Positions 12,954 through 24,290 of a DNA stretch of 60,000 bases are shown one piece after another. This DNA is from Cryptomeria japonica. Lineage: Eukaryota; Streptophyta; Pinopsida; Cupressales; Cupressaceae. The first letter of the stretch is position 1; each line of letters begins with the position of its first letter. The position numbers and the translations under genes are program-made. The DNA lies in the NCBI RefSeq assembly GCF_030272615.1, contig NC_081415.1, positions 262,372,925-262,432,924 on the forward strand, in the 5' to 3' direction. Below the pieces are notes generated by a model, which was not told the origin of the DNA, made no database searches, and saw only the letters and a program-made list of their open reading frames with translations.

Positions 12954-13863
12954 TGTTGGCAATTGACACTCATCGGATTCATTTTGTTGTCATTGATGGC
13001 AACAAGATTAGATGGAAGTCACATACCGACATTAGGAGGCAGACACCAGCATTGAGTATCCAGGGTTACAAACGACACCGACACCGAAATCCAACACTTC
13101 AGGGAAGCCGACATCAAGGAAGTTTTATTTGAAAAATCATTTTGTAATTCTTGTATAAGGCCAACATTGTATATCTTTTTGTATTGTATGCTGACATAAG
13201 GCATATTGTTTGTAAAGGGTATATAGGTCAATTTGTTAGGTCATTATGACAAGTGAGTATGGATAAGATGATGTGATAACATAGTATATGGATGAGATTG
13301 TGGATTATAACATAATATGATTGTGGATATAGAACTGTGTAATGCGAAGATCATTTGTATGTGAATGTTGTATCATGCAATGATCTGTAGGTGTTTTGTA
13401 AGGCATTCTTGGAGGGAAGGAGATATTGGTAGAAGTGTTTAGGGTTTATGAACCGGTACAAAGCAGAGCTATAACCAAAACTCTTTTTGGCATAAGAGAT
13501 GCATTTTGTGAGTTCATTATCATTGTTTTACTTCAGTAGAAGCTTGTAGTAAGTGAGACTCTTTAGTGATGAGTAGTGTGCCTTCCTGCATGTGCAGGCC
13601 CCCTCTCTATGTAATATCTTTCATATGACTAGTGAATTGATATTGTGGGTCACAAATCCCACCGTGTTTTTCCTCTTTGAGGTTTTCCACGTATAAATTT
13701 TGTGTGTTATGGTGTTCATTCATGTGGATGGTTTATTTGCTTCAAGTTATATGTTTATTCATTTACTGGTTTATATGTGTATGTTATAAAAGCATAAAAT
13801 CTTATCTTACCAACAGAACACTAATTCACACCCTCCCCCTCTCAGTGTTCTTGGATCCAAACA
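12954..13863 (+). repeat. Solo Ty1/copia LTR inside element A
   Basis: Starts TGTTGGCAATTG and ends TTGGATCCAAACA, 910 bp. Flanks are GGTAG (12949-12953) and AGTAG (13864-13868), a 5-bp target duplication with one mismatch. Near the end it carries the family block TGTGGG..CCCACCGTG..TTTTTCC (13645-13680) and the tract CACACCCTCCCCCTCTCAG (13827-13845). No internal sequence remains, so it arose by LTR-LTR recombination after insertion. Confidence 0.82.
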
Positions 13864-15134
13864 AGTAGTATTGATCTTGGTCGAGGTATCGGAAACCAAG
13901 GTTGAACGCTCCACCTGTAAACAAACATCGCAAGAAAGGATAAAATCCCCTCAATTCTGGTTCATATACACATGGTCAAGGTATACACTTTAGTCAATAA
14001 GCCATAGTGATCCATGCCTATATTTTTGCATAGGATCTCGTAGCTTAGTGAACTTCCCACGTAGACACCATTAGTACATGCCCAAAAAATTCATTAGAAT
14101 AATCTGTAGACAGAAAACAAAGAAAAAGATATCATGAACCATCCTAGCCACTCTAATCACTTGTGGATATCCTAGAGTAGCATAGGAACCTGCTATATAA
14201 AGCAATAATCTAACCAAGTGCCTATCAGCCAAACATAATTTTCTTGTTAAAGAGATATGTCACCATGTCTTGTTTTGAAGGAAGGATGCATCCTTGTTTA
14301 AGACAGTTTCGTGTATGTGTTGATCGAGTGTTTGCTTGTTTGTCGATCTAATAGCTGGTCATCTTTTAGGTAGCTCAAATGTTGTTTTGCGTCTGGCTCG
14401 ATGTTTATGTACAATGAACAAGTTTATTGCAATGTTTTTGACTGATTTTGTTGTTTTCTAATGTTTTTGGGTGTTTGTTTTGCTTTGAATATTTTTGATT
14501 GATTTTGATGTTTTTCTCATGTTTTTGGGTTTTTGAATGTTTTAAATGTTTTTGGTCTTTTGAGATTTTACGAATGTTTTTGGGATTATTTCAGGACATT
14601 TTCTAAATGTTTTTGGATTATTTTTGAAATTTTATGAATTTTTTGGATTATTTTAGGATATTTTTCAAATAAGTAACTCAGTGAATCACCAATATATAGA
14701 ATCCACTCCCATCATTAGGTTAAGAAAGTTGCCCCCAGTTAGGTGTCGGTGTAAAAGAATGATGCAGGATACATGAGGCAATAACCCTGATTGCTGTTAA
14801 TTTAACAAGCCATAGTAGATATGATGTATGAGTGGATGCAATGGATGTGATCGCAAAAAGTCTGAGAGACAATGGAGACATAGCCTTTATGAATGGTGCA
14901 TGTTTGCCAGGTTTTCACCACCATACTTATCCAAGGCACCACCGAAGTGGTTTTCACCATTTGGACGAATGATTTTTCTTTACTATTTTCATTAGTTTTT
15001 CATTTTTTGTACTTTTTTAGGGCTTTTTCTAAATGTATTTGGTATTTTTTGATATTTGATGAGCCTGATGCTCTAGACAACTTATGTATGATTTTTTTTG
15101 AGATGCATGTTGTTGATTGGATCTACTAGTGGTT
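13864..15134 (-). other. Region of element A downstream of integrase, with degenerate T-rich repeats
   Basis: Following the integrase C terminus on the minus strand, the frame quickly accumulates stops. Between about 14400 and 14670 the plus strand consists of loosely repeated AATGTTTTTGG / GATTATTTT units of 20-30 bp. On the minus strand these translate to Lys/Gln/Asn-rich peptides (SQNPKT, QKHLEN). This could be a decayed C-terminal extension or a non-coding repeat. Nothing else is recognisable. Confidence 0.4.
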
Positions 15135-15310
15135 CTCCTTCTGAAGTTGCTAACTGATATGCCCCAGACTCGAAGATTGGAGTGATGACATATGGACCCA
15201 GCCAATTGAATTCAAATTTCCCTTGTGTTCTCTATTTGTTTGATTGCAAGAATTCTCTCTGAGAACAAGATCTCCCACCTCAAATGTGTAAGGTTTGACC
15301 TTGTGATTGT
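15135..15310 (-). pseudogene. pol: Integrase C-terminal fragment of element A
   Basis: The minus strand reads YNHKVKPYTFEVGDLVLREN, the conserved segment of gypsy integrases between the core and the C-terminal domain. It is followed by a G(N/K)L..I(G)W(V)..-like part and LATSEG-like residues. The upstream half of the integrase lies at 17600-18730. The two halves are separated by the truncated copia element, which entered between QRRT and YNHKV, so only a few codons at most are missing at the site. Confidence 0.65.
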
Positions 15311-15311
15311 A

Positions 15312-16026
15312 AATTATCTAAGAATGATGAATCTCTAAAAGCTAATCAAAGTTTGTACAGATCTATGGTTGGTGGATTGCTATATATTACTCAAACTAGG
15401 TCGAACATTATGCATGCTGTGTGCATGGATTCTAGATATCAAGCTGATCCGAAAGAGAGTCATGTCACTATTGTGAAGAGGATATTTAGATACTTGAAGG
15501 GACCTATGGATCATGGTTTATGATATCCGAGGAATTATGATTTCATGTTATGTGCCTACACTGATGCAGATTGGGCTAGTGATGTTGATGACCAAAAGAG
15601 CACTACCGATGGAGAATTCTTTTTGGGTAAGAAGTTGGCTTCATGGGCTAGTAAGAAACAAGATTCAGTGTCCTTATCTACTGCTAAAGCCGAGTACATT
15701 GTTGCTACTAGTAATTGCAATCAAGTAGTCTAGATGAAGCAAATGTTGAAGGATATCAAAGTTATTTATGATGAGCCTAGTGTTATTTACTGTGATAATT
15801 CAAGTGCTACTAACATGTCAAAGAATCTAGTGCAACATTCAAAGACTAAGCACGTGTCAATCAAATATCATTACTTGAGAGAGAAAGTTAGTGAAGAGAA
15901 GGTGAAGCTAGAGTATGTATCTACAAAGAAACAAATAGTTGATATTTTCACTAAGCCTTTGCATGCAGATACATTTGTCTATTTGAGAGACAAGTTAGGG
16001 GTATCCACCCCTCCTGATGAGAAATA
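15312..16026 (+). pseudogene. pol: copia RT C-terminus and RNase H remnant
   Basis: Homologous to element C 39047-39790. It encodes RT-connection residues (SLYRSMVGG-like, then ARYQADPKESHVTIVKRIF with one changed residue) and the RNase H block YTDADWAS.VDDQKSTT.GEF around 15558-15620. LSTAKAEYI and HSKTKHVSIKYHYLRE follow (about 15675-15890). The frame shifts near 15540, and a TAG at 15731-15733 stands where element C has TGG (Trp). The reading then ends DIFTKPLHADTF...TPPDEK at 16026. All signs are of a dead copy. Confidence 0.75.
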
Positions 16027-16331
16027 GATGCATTGAGTTGCATCAATCCGGTCGACTTCATAGTCTTATCTTTTTATCCGTATTGGTGAGTTGATGTTGC
16101 TTCTTTGTTGGAGTAGTTTGTGTTTTTGGAGAGATTTATGAGAGTCATGTTTATGTTATGAGGGAGAGTAAGTTTGGTTTTTTTTTTTTAGATCTTTGGC
16201 ATTGTTGTTAAAGGGGGAGAGAGAACACATTAAAAACTTCTTTATATATCTTGATCTTAGGGGGAGTTTGTTGGAGATATCTTCTTTCTTTGCATTGATT
16301 TTTTTTCACATTCATATGTTTCCATCAATGC

Positions 16332-16341
16332 CAAAGGGGGA
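16332..16341 (+). other. Polypurine tract of truncated copia
   Basis: CAAAGGGGGA lies a few bases before the LTR start, exactly as CAAAGGGGGA at 40060-40069 precedes the 3' LTR of element C. A second AGGGGGAG at about 16259-16266 mirrors 39987-39994 in C. Confidence 0.65.
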
Positions 16342-16344
16342 TAT

Positions 16345-17599
16345 TATTGTATATTGTTGGTCATTGATGCTTCTAGGATATGTTGTTTCCATTGATGTCA
16401 ACATATTCCTATGTATTTATCCAGTGATTGCAGATTGGGAAGATCTTATGATCCGGTTTGTTGTTTTGTTTTGTTGATCACTATTTTGCAGAGCTCGATA
16501 TATCCTCTGGTATATTCCGATATGATCAAATCTTGTACTGAGATTTTGGGATATTATTTGGGATGGTCTTTTGTATCTTCATTTTAGATGGATTGTGATT
16601 TGGTGCTCCACAAGTTATCTTTCTTCGTGACAATTGTCGATTGGTTGTGTTCTTGAGCTTCAGACGTTGACCAATGAAGATTTGATAAGTGGTGTTGGTG
16701 CATTTGTTACTAATGATTATAACATTCTTGTTGATGTTTCCCAACCGTTTCCTATTTGTTTTGGTGATCTGAATTGATCATTGTACTATTTTTTGGTAGT
16801 TTCTATGAACCGATGATGATTTTTGTGTTATGCAGTTTTCCTGGTGGTGTAGGGTGTTGTAGTAGATCTTGGCATGATTTTTGATGGAGTTGAGTGTTTG
16901 GGAATTTGTTTTAGGACCATGTTATGCTATGTAAACCATTATATTTGTCCGATGGTCAATATTTGTATCGCGTGTTGTAATTTTGTAATTGAGGGTTGAG
17001 GGTTTAGCCGACCTTGTTATCAAGGTTGATGATTTAGATATATAGGTGACATTGTCATGTAATTTAGGTGTCAAGGTTATGTCTACATTATTAGAGAGAG
17101 GTTTATGTGCGAACAAGTGATTTATCCTTTGGTGTTGTGACTGAGGAGAGTTTGGTGTTGCAGGGAAGACATCTGTGCTTAGTCAGAACTGTAATCAAGC
17201 ATTAGGAGATGTTATTCCTTCAGTTCATTTCTTTCAGATTGTAGTCTGAATCTTATTGTAAGTCAATGAGACTTCCCTGAGGGTTACAACCTTCTGGGCC
17301 ATTATATTTTGAGAAACGAGCTCTAGGCAGTGTGCCTAAATGCACGTACATTCCCCATTGTAATATTTTTACATAAAATTGTAGAGTATCATCTTACCGT
17401 GGGTAAGTTCCCATTGTGGTTTTTCCCTGAACTGGGTTTTTCACACCGAAATCTTGGTGTTATGTGTTGTGCCTTCAATTTTTTTATCTGGCTTATTACT
17501 ACAATTTATCAGATCTATGTCTTATGTTTTAGTTTAATATTCTGGTGAAGACCGATTCACCCCCCCCCTCTCAGTCTTCTCTCTTGGCTGCTCCTAACA
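16345..17599 (+). repeat. 3' LTR of truncated copia
   Basis: Aligns with the element C 3' LTR throughout. The first base block is mutated (TATTGTATAT for TGTTGGATAT). It has GATGTCAACATATTCCTATG near the start, GTGGGTAAGTTCCCATTGTGG..TTTTCCC near 17399-17428, a run of nine C at about 17563, and the end CTCCTAACA. Length 1255 bp, close to the 1252 bp of the C 3' LTR. Confidence 0.85.
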
Positions 17600-18730
17600 G
17601 TGCGTCTTTGATAGGCTTTGAGGTGATTGTAGGCAGCTTGTCGCTTCTCATCAAGTAGTTCTAATTCCCGTAGACAAAAGACTCGATATTCTTCATCATC
17701 TATTAGATTATGCAAGGAGACCCATAGGGATTGTAATTCTACCTCAATAGGAAAGATAGATTTTGCTCCATATACAAGTGAGTATGGGGTTGCGCATGTA
17801 GGGGTTCGAATGCTAGTTCGATATGCCCATGGTGTAGGATTAAGATGAATGTCCCAGTCACGACTGACATCATTGACTGTCTTCTTGAGGATCCTCAATA
17901 TGTTATTATTTGATGCTTCTACTTGACCATTTCCTTGTGGGTAATATGGGGTGGAGAAACATTGTTGGATATGAAACTTCTCACAGAGTTCACAGACATC
18001 CTAATTTTTGAAGGGAAGCTCGTTATTTGTGATGATGGACATGGGTACACCATACCAGTAGATGATGTCGTTTAAGATAAATGAAGAGATCTACTTACTG
18101 AGTGGAACGACTTTGATCCAATTGGTGAAGTATTTTGTGGTGGTAATGATGAAGTTGTGACCATTGGATGAAGATGGATGAATTTTACCCACAAGGTCCA
18201 ATCCCCACTCTCAAAAGGGCCATGGTGTTGTGATGGGTTGTAGTTCTTATGCTAGTGCATGTATCAGATCTTTGTGAACTTGAAACTTCTTGCACATTCT
18301 AACAATGTAGTAGGAGTATTTTTTCATAGAGGGCCAATAGTATCCTACCCACATGATCTTTTAAGCTAATGAAGGGCCACTTGAATGAGCTCCACTGATA
18401 CCTTCATGCACTTCTTCTAAAGTTGTGGTCACCTTACCTTGCTCTAATCATTGGAGGAGAGTACCATTGGGAGCTCATTGGTAGAGGGTTTCAACAATGA
18501 TGGTATATCGAGTAGATTGGCGTATGAAGGTTTTGCATTGGTTGTTTGATTGGTTAGATGGAAGGATTTGATCACGTAGGTAAGCGTAAAACTCTCCATA
18601 CCATGGGGAATTAGGACTGCTGAGTTGACATACCATCCCAGATTCTGGGATATCATAAGCGGGGATCCAAAGTTGTTCAACTAAGAACTTGTAGTGTGTT
18701 GAAATCTATGGAAGATCAAGGAGAGAGGCT
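17600..18730 (-). pseudogene. pol: Integrase zinc-finger and core of element A
   Basis: On the minus strand the HHCC region reads HEGISGAH, then W.GYYWPSM and VRMCKKFQVHKD, with the second finger Cys replaced by Phe. The core has WGLDLVGKI (first catalytic Asp). It continues with IITNNELPFKN, where Asn replaces the second catalytic Asp, and GNGQVEASN (catalytic Glu). The 3' half (17898-17557) is open and contains WAYRTSIRTPT, PYSLVYGAK and AYNHLKAYQRRT, where the truncated copia interrupts. At least eight stops occur upstream. The encoded integrase cannot be active. Confidence 0.8.
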
Positions 18731-19185
18731 ATGGTAGCCATTGCATTTGCAACTCGGTTTTGATCTTGAGGAATCTACTCAAAAGTTATATTTTTGAATA
18801 ATTCTTTGAAGTTATCAACCATTTTCTTGTAAGGCATGAGCTTAGCATCCTTGGTTTGGTATTCATCATTGACTTGTCAGATGACTAGCTATGAATCACC
18901 ATAGACCTGTATCTCCTTTAAGTTCCATTGTACGACCATTCGTAGTCCTGTGAATAGGACTTCATATTCTGCTATGTTTTTCGTGCATGGGAATGTAAGT
19001 TGATATGATTTTGGAATTATTTTACCTTGAGTTGTGATAAAAAGAATGTTGGCTCCTAAACCATGTCTATTGTATGAGCCATCAAAATATAATTTCCATT
19101 GTTGTGCTGGTATGACTGTGAATATTTCCTCATCTGGAAAATTTGAATTGAGAGGATGGTATCCTATGAGTGGTGCCTTAGCCAA
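18731..19185 (-). pseudogene. pol: Second (additional) RNase H domain of element A
   Basis: The open part 19185-18889 reads WKLYFDGSYNRHGLGANI, then NIAEYEVLFTGLRM and VYGDS. This keeps the Asp, Glu and Asp expected in an RNase H active site. It lies between the RT-linked RNase H and the integrase. An extra RNase H in this place is the hallmark of the Tat lineage of plant gypsy elements. Stops after GDS break the C-terminal half. Confidence 0.8.
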
Positions 19186-20335
19186 CTGATCTGCAATAAA
19201 TTTCCCTTCAATTCTTTTTGGTCCACATACTCTATATTAAATTCACTGAGGAGCATAACCCATTTTGCCAAGCGGCCCGTTAATGATACTTTATTGAGTA
19301 GGTACCTACGTGGATATAGCTTGGAAATGAGTTGTATCTTGTGTGTCAGCATGTAATGAATTAGTTTAGTTGCTACTAAAATCACTTCTAGATAGGCTCG
19401 TTCAATAGGAGTGTAATTGAGTTCATACCCAACTAGTGTCTTGGAAATGTAGTATATTGCACATTCTTTGCCTTTTGCATTGTGTTGTGCAAGTAAGACT
19501 CCTAATGTCGTAGCTGTAGCTGATATGTATAAAAATAATGCCCAGTCTGGAGATGGTGGTGTTAGTAATTGTGGCATCATTAGGTAGTCCTTTAACTGCT
19601 GGAATGCTTGCTGGCAATTCTCTTCACATTTGAAATGGACATTCTTATGAAGCAGATGCGTGAAGGGATGACATTTATCAACCAATTGTGTGATGAAGCG
19701 ACGAATTGATTGTAGCCTCCCTTGTAATGTTCTCAACTGATTGATCTTCCTAGGAGGTAGCATTTCCATGATTGCTTTGAACTTTGCGGGATCAACCTCA
19801 ATTCCTTTGTTTGAGTATATGTATCCTAGGAGCTTCCCAGAGGTTACTCCAAAGACACACTTCTTTAGATTTAGGAATACATTATATTGCTCCAATCTGG
19901 TGAAAATTTTGTCTAGTACGACGAGGTGTCCCTCTCTTATTAATGATTTAGCTAGTAAATCATTCACATAATCTTCCATCAATGTATGCATGATGTCGTG
20001 GAAGATAGTAGTCATTTCCCTTTGATATGTGGCACCTGCATTATTGAGACCAAATGACATTACATTCAAACAATATGTACCCCATGGGCATGCAAAAGTT
20101 GTTTTGTGTTGATCCTTCAGGGAAATTTTAATCTGGTTTTATCCTGAGAAGCCATCCATGAGTGATAGCATTGCATGTCCTGCTATGAGGTCCATGATCA
20201 TATTAATGTTTGGAAGAGGGAAGTCATCCTTAGGACATGCTTTATTGAGATCTCTAAAATCCGTACAAATACAGATGCTCCCAGTTGGTTTTGCCACTGG
20301 TACAATGTTGGATATCCATTATGCATAATATATGG
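19164..20335 (-). pseudogene. pol: Reverse transcriptase (C-terminal part) and RNase H of element A
   Basis: Immediately left of element B the minus strand reads WISNIVPVAKPTGSICICTD, DLNKACPKDDFPLPNI and, after two stops, an open frame of 301 codons (20069-19164). This frame starts within SFGLNNAGATYQR. The catalytic box is YVND (19959-19970), with Asn in place of the second Asp. Thumb and connection (LQGRLQSIRRFI, HLLHKN) and a first RNase H (LFLYISATATTLGVLLAQ; YTPIERAYLEV) follow. The N-terminal RT codons are on the other side of B. Confidence 0.85.
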
Positions 20336-20340
20336 GTCTT
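20336..20340. repeat. Left target site duplication of element B (GTCTT)
   Basis: GTCTT at 20336-20340 and again at 26559-26563 brackets element B exactly, inside the RT codons of element A. Confidence 0.85.
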
Positions 20341-21087
20341 CTATGTAGGAGCATCCCCGGTTCTTGGTAATCTTGCATCAACCAAAAACATTTCTTTTCA
20401 GTTTGTTTCTGTTTTACAGTTTCAGCATTTCTTTTTGTATTTTCTCACCAGATCTTGAAAAGTTGGATTTTTCTCGAGGACATGATCATCTTCCTTATTC
20501 CTAAACCGCAGAGCATTTGGATCATTTACCGACAAGTTATTGCTTTTGGATTTCGAGACAGTTTCTGGCTTTGGACATCAGAACCATTTGGACCTATTTG
20601 CATTGGCAAAGCTTGTGGACCCTTCCGTAGCTTGCAAAGCCTCAATTCATTGATCCCGATGTCCCTTGGCGTGTGGCCGACCTTTCCTTTGATCCAAACT
20701 TCATCCTTTGGATTTTTTGGAGGATCTCTTTGGTGGAGGTCGACCTGTTGGTTTACACATTTGATCTTGTTCTTCAGCATTTGATCCCTTTTGGGTCGAT
20801 TGGATCTCCTTGGATCATATAAATCATTGTAAATGAGCATTAGAAGTTAGTCAGGTAGAACATAGTAGATATATCTTAAGATTTAGAGGTTTGAGGGTAT
20901 CTGTTTTGTAATTAAGCATGTTTGTAGCAAGTCAGTGAGTCAAATCTTGTAACCTAGATGTTATCGGTTGCTTGTAAATAGTTTTCATGATCTAATTCAT
21001 TTAGTTCTACATTGTCCCCATCATATCTTCTTGTTGCCCAGTCCAGATTGATCTCTTTGAGGTTCCTTCTGACTAGTGTCTGCACCA
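20341..21087 (+). repeat. 5' LTR of element B
   Basis: 747 bp, matching 25779-26558 along its length (shared GGAGCATCCCCGGTTCTTGG near the start, CTCCTTGGATCATAT near 20810, GATGTTATCGGTTGCTTGTA near 20960). By eye the two LTRs differ at roughly 15 of 100 sites in the middle section and by a 12-bp indel near 25880. The ORFs on both strands here are not genes. Confidence 0.88.
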
Positions 21088-21089
21088 AG

Positions 21090-21101
21090 TGGTATTAGAG
21101 C
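21090..21101 (+). other. PBS of element B (initiator tRNA-Met type)
   Basis: TGGTATTAGAGC begins two bases after the LTR end CACCA. It matches TGGTATCAGAGC with one C-to-T change. It is the primer-binding site for minus-strand synthesis. Confidence 0.8.
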
Positions 21102-21119
21102 AAGGTTTCATTTCAGAGA

Positions 21120-22385
21120 TTGTTTTGTCCTCAAAATTTTATTTTAGGGTGGTGGATTATAAATCTGACCTACAACTACCCTGGGAATGTAGACCCTATT
21201 GTGATGGAAATGTTGAGAGAAAATAGGAATGGTGGAGCACATGGGAATGCAGACCCTGTTGTGATGGAAATGTTGAGAGAAATTGCAACACAGTTGGAAG
21301 CCGTTGAGACAACCCAGAGAAGAGACTGACATATTGAAGATGTGAGCGAAGATGAAGAAGAAGCACTGACATAACAAGTAGAAAATCCACCAATGATTGA
21401 TCCGGATGAAGAGAGGTTCTTGAGAGTTTTGAGTAGAGAGAACACTAAACCACATTTTACCCCACCGAAGTATGATGGTAAGTTGCATTTTGATGAATTT
21501 ATGGATTGGATTTCGGAGATGGAAAAGTATTTCGATTTTAAAAACACCAAAAAAGAAAGAAAGGTAAAATATGCCTGTACCTGGTTGCAAGGTCATGCTT
21601 CTCTTTTGTGGGAACATTTGCAGGTTTATAGATAGAGGAGAGGTAAAGAGAAGATAAAATAATGGGAGCATATGGTTTTCAAGTTAAAAGCTAAGTTTAT
21701 GCCAACTGATTATCAAGTAAACCTATTTCAGAAGTTGTAGAACTTGAAACAGAAATAATCTAGCATGAAGGAGTATACCGAATCATTCTACAAGTTGAAT
21801 ATCAGATCCAGACATGTCGATGATGAGGTTGAGCAAGTTGCCAAATATTTGAATGGATTGCAGATGTCTATACAAGATGAAATCAGTTTGAACAAGTTGC
21901 AAAGTGTTGAAGAAGCTTACCAATATGCCTTGAAAGAAGAAGAGAAGTTGAACAAAAGACATGAATAGAGACAAAGGTAGAGGTGGAAGGTTTCCAGAGG
22001 AAGATTTCAAAGAGGAAGAGGGTATTCCAAAGGAAGAGGACCTTGTATAGATCAGAACAAGGACAAAGAAGTAAGCAAAGATGGTAGTTTATTCCGAAAG
22101 GATGACAAAAATTTCTACCAAAGGAGAGAACCCGATGGCTACCAGAATGAGGGTTTTGGAAAATATGACATAAGACAAGATAAGAACGTGTTTAGAGGTA
22201 CTTTATTTAAGTGTGGAGGAGAAGGACATAGTGCTTTTGAATGTAAGAAGACAAAGAACATTGGGAGAACAACATTGGTGGAAGAAAGCCCCACCGGATC
22301 AGCTAAAAAACATGAAGATGGAGAACTGTTGATGATGAGGAGAACTTTGTGTCATACCAGAGAAGATGAAGAACCCTTGCAGAGG
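21120..22385 (+). pseudogene. gag: Gag of element B
   Basis: The capsid-like part lies at 21393-21635 (PPKYDGKLHFDEFMDWISEM, KYACTWLQGHASLLW) and continues at 21765-21968 (YTESFYKLNIRS, VAKYLNGLQMSIQDEI, AYQYALKEEEKL). An Arg-rich segment and a zinc knuckle, FKCGGEGHSAFECKK at about 22206-22250, follow. The knuckle has lost its first Cys. An in-frame 60-bp duplication lies near the start (21183-21296). Stops at about 21328, 21636 and 21968 split the frame. The start codon cannot be fixed because the N terminus is broken. Confidence 0.75.
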
Positions 22386-22910
22386 AGGAATTTGTTCAGA
22401 ACTAGGTGTAAGGTATCTGGTAAGTGTTGCAAAGTAGTTATTGATAGTAGAAGTTCAGATAATCTAGTTTCAGAAGAAATGGTGAATAAATTGTAGTTGG
22501 AAAGATTGAAACACCCTAAGACATATCAGACAACATGGATTAAGGATGATCATAAGTTGTTAGTAATTGAGCAATACTTGGTGAAATTGACAATTACAAA
22601 TTATCATGATGAGGTTCTGTGTGATATTATGCCTATGGATATTTGTCACATTTTGTTGGGTAGACCTTGGCAATTTGACAAACAAGCGATACATGATGGG
22701 AGAAAGAAAATATACACTATTGTAGTGAATGGGATGAAACAAACCTTGTTACCCTTGGAAGAGACCTTGAAGAGTGAAGTCTGTACAAATGCTAGAATCT
22801 GTTTGGTGGATGGGAGGAAATTCCTGGATGGAATAAGACATGAGAATGTGTGTTTTTCCTTAGTTCCTAAGAAGAATGAGAGCCTGGAGCATGAAGAAGA
22901 ACAATAGGAG
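22386..22910 (+). pseudogene. pol: Aspartic protease of element B
   Basis: TRCKVSGKCCKVVIDSRSSD at about 22401-22460 is the protease active-site strand. The usual Gly after Asp-Ser is Arg. The frame continues after a TAG at about 22494 with a 136-codon open stretch. That stretch holds the flap and C-terminal block DIMPMDICHILLGRPWQFDK (about 22623-22682), typical of chromovirus proteases, then HDGRKKIYTI. The active site change and the stop rule out function. Confidence 0.75.
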
Positions 22911-24290
22911 GAGATAAAGGAGTTGCTGAAAGAGTATGAAGACATCATTTTAGATAATATACCTAATGGATTACCACTCGTAAGGAGTATCAATCATTGC
23001 ATGGATCTGATTCCCAGAGCTAGTTTGCCTAATAAATCTGCACACCAGATGACACTGACAAAGAATGAAGAGTTGAATAGACAAGTACAGTAATTTTTGA
23101 AGAAAGGGTTAATCAGAGAAAGTCTGAGACCTTGTGCAGTACCAACAATATTAGCACCTAAGAAGAATGGAGAATGGAGGATGTGCACCAATTGTAGAGC
23201 AATAAACAAGATCACACTGAAGTATTGGTTTTTTTACCTAGGATGGATGACATAATGGATTGCTTGAGTGGAACCAAATACTACACAAAGATAGATTAGA
23301 AGAGTGGATATCATCATATCAAAATCAGAGAAGGAGATGAGTGAAAGATAGCATTCAAGACAAATGAAGGATTGTATGAATGGTTGGTGACGCCTTGTGG
23401 ATTGACTAATGTACCAAGTACTTTCATGAGGTTGATGAATGAGGTATTGAAGAAATTCTTGGGTAGGTTTTTTATTGTATATTTGGATGATATTTTGATT
23501 TTTCAGTAAGACAAATGATTTTCAATAAGACAAATGAGGAGCATTTGTTGCATTGAAGACAAGTTTTGTAGCGGTTAAGAGAAGAAAAGTTACTGATAAA
23601 CCTAAAGAAGTGTACTTTCATGAAGGAAGAGTTAGTCTATTTGGGATTTTTAATATCTGCGGATGGATTGAAGATGGACCCTGAGAAGGTAAGAGCAATT
23701 GTTGAATGGCCTACATCAGAGAGCATTGGAGAGGTTAGATCATTTCATGGATTGGCTAGTTTCTATTGAAAGTTTATCAGAAATTTTAGTTCAATTTGTA
23801 GTCCTATGATTGAGACAATGAAATGAGACAAGAAGGAATTCAAGTGGACCACCTAAGCAAATAAAAGTTTTGAACTGTTGAAGTAGAAGGTCACTGAGTA
23901 GCCTATGTTAGCTTTACCAAATTTCAACAAAGTATTTCAAGTGGACCGTGATGCAAGTGGGAAAGTGATTGGAGCAGTACCAAGTCAAGAAGGGAGAGCG
24001 GTAGCTTATTTAAGTGAGAAGTTTAATGATGCCAGAAGGAGATATTTAGTGTATGATCAGGAATTTTATGCCATAGTTCAAGCCTTGAAGTGGAGACATG
24101 ACCTATTGCCTAAGGAATTTGTGTTGTATACTAATCATCAAGCTTTACAGTATTTGAATAGTTAGAATAAGTTGAATCAGAGACATATGAAATGGGTAGA
24201 ATTTTTATAGAGTTACACCTTTGTGTTGAAGCATAGGAGTGGGAAGTCAAACAAAGTTGCTAATGCATTGAGTAGAAGGAGGAACTTGTT
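22911..24290 (+). pseudogene. pol: Reverse transcriptase and RNase H of element B
   Basis: RT begins with HCMDLIPRASLPNKSAHQMT (about 22997) and [20 protein letters not shown] (about 23097). It runs through [14 protein letters not shown] (about 23175) to the catalytic VYLDDILIF at 23477-23503, which keeps both Asp residues. It then shows YLGFLISADGLKMDPEKV (about 23640). RNase H (23905-24165) starts [15 protein letters not shown] and has [14 protein letters not shown]; the later LYTNH has Asn where a catalytic Asp is usual. More than ten stops or shifts occur. It is a clear but dead gypsy pol. Confidence 0.82.

Larger units (their letters stand above)
15306..17599 (+). mobile_element. 5'-truncated Ty1/copia element in the integrase of element A
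   Basis: The segment starts abruptly within RT-coding sequence homologous to copia C near 39045 and runs through RNase H, a PPT and a full 3' LTR (16345-17599). There is no 5' LTR, gag, protease or integrase. The left junction shares ATTGTA with both the gypsy sequence (YNHK codons) and the copia sequence, a microhomology. The right end is a normal LTR end CTCCTAACA followed by GTGCG. Confidence 0.75.

Noticed and set aside
20526-20840. Basic ORFs on both strands in the LTRs of element B (also 25816-26145)
   Set aside because: They lie wholly within paired LTRs and are not conserved as frames between the two copies.
21144-21671. 175-codon minus ORF with hydrophobic segments
   Set aside because: Antisense of the element B gag start; its repeated FSQHFHHNRV peptide reflects the 60-bp duplication on the other strand.
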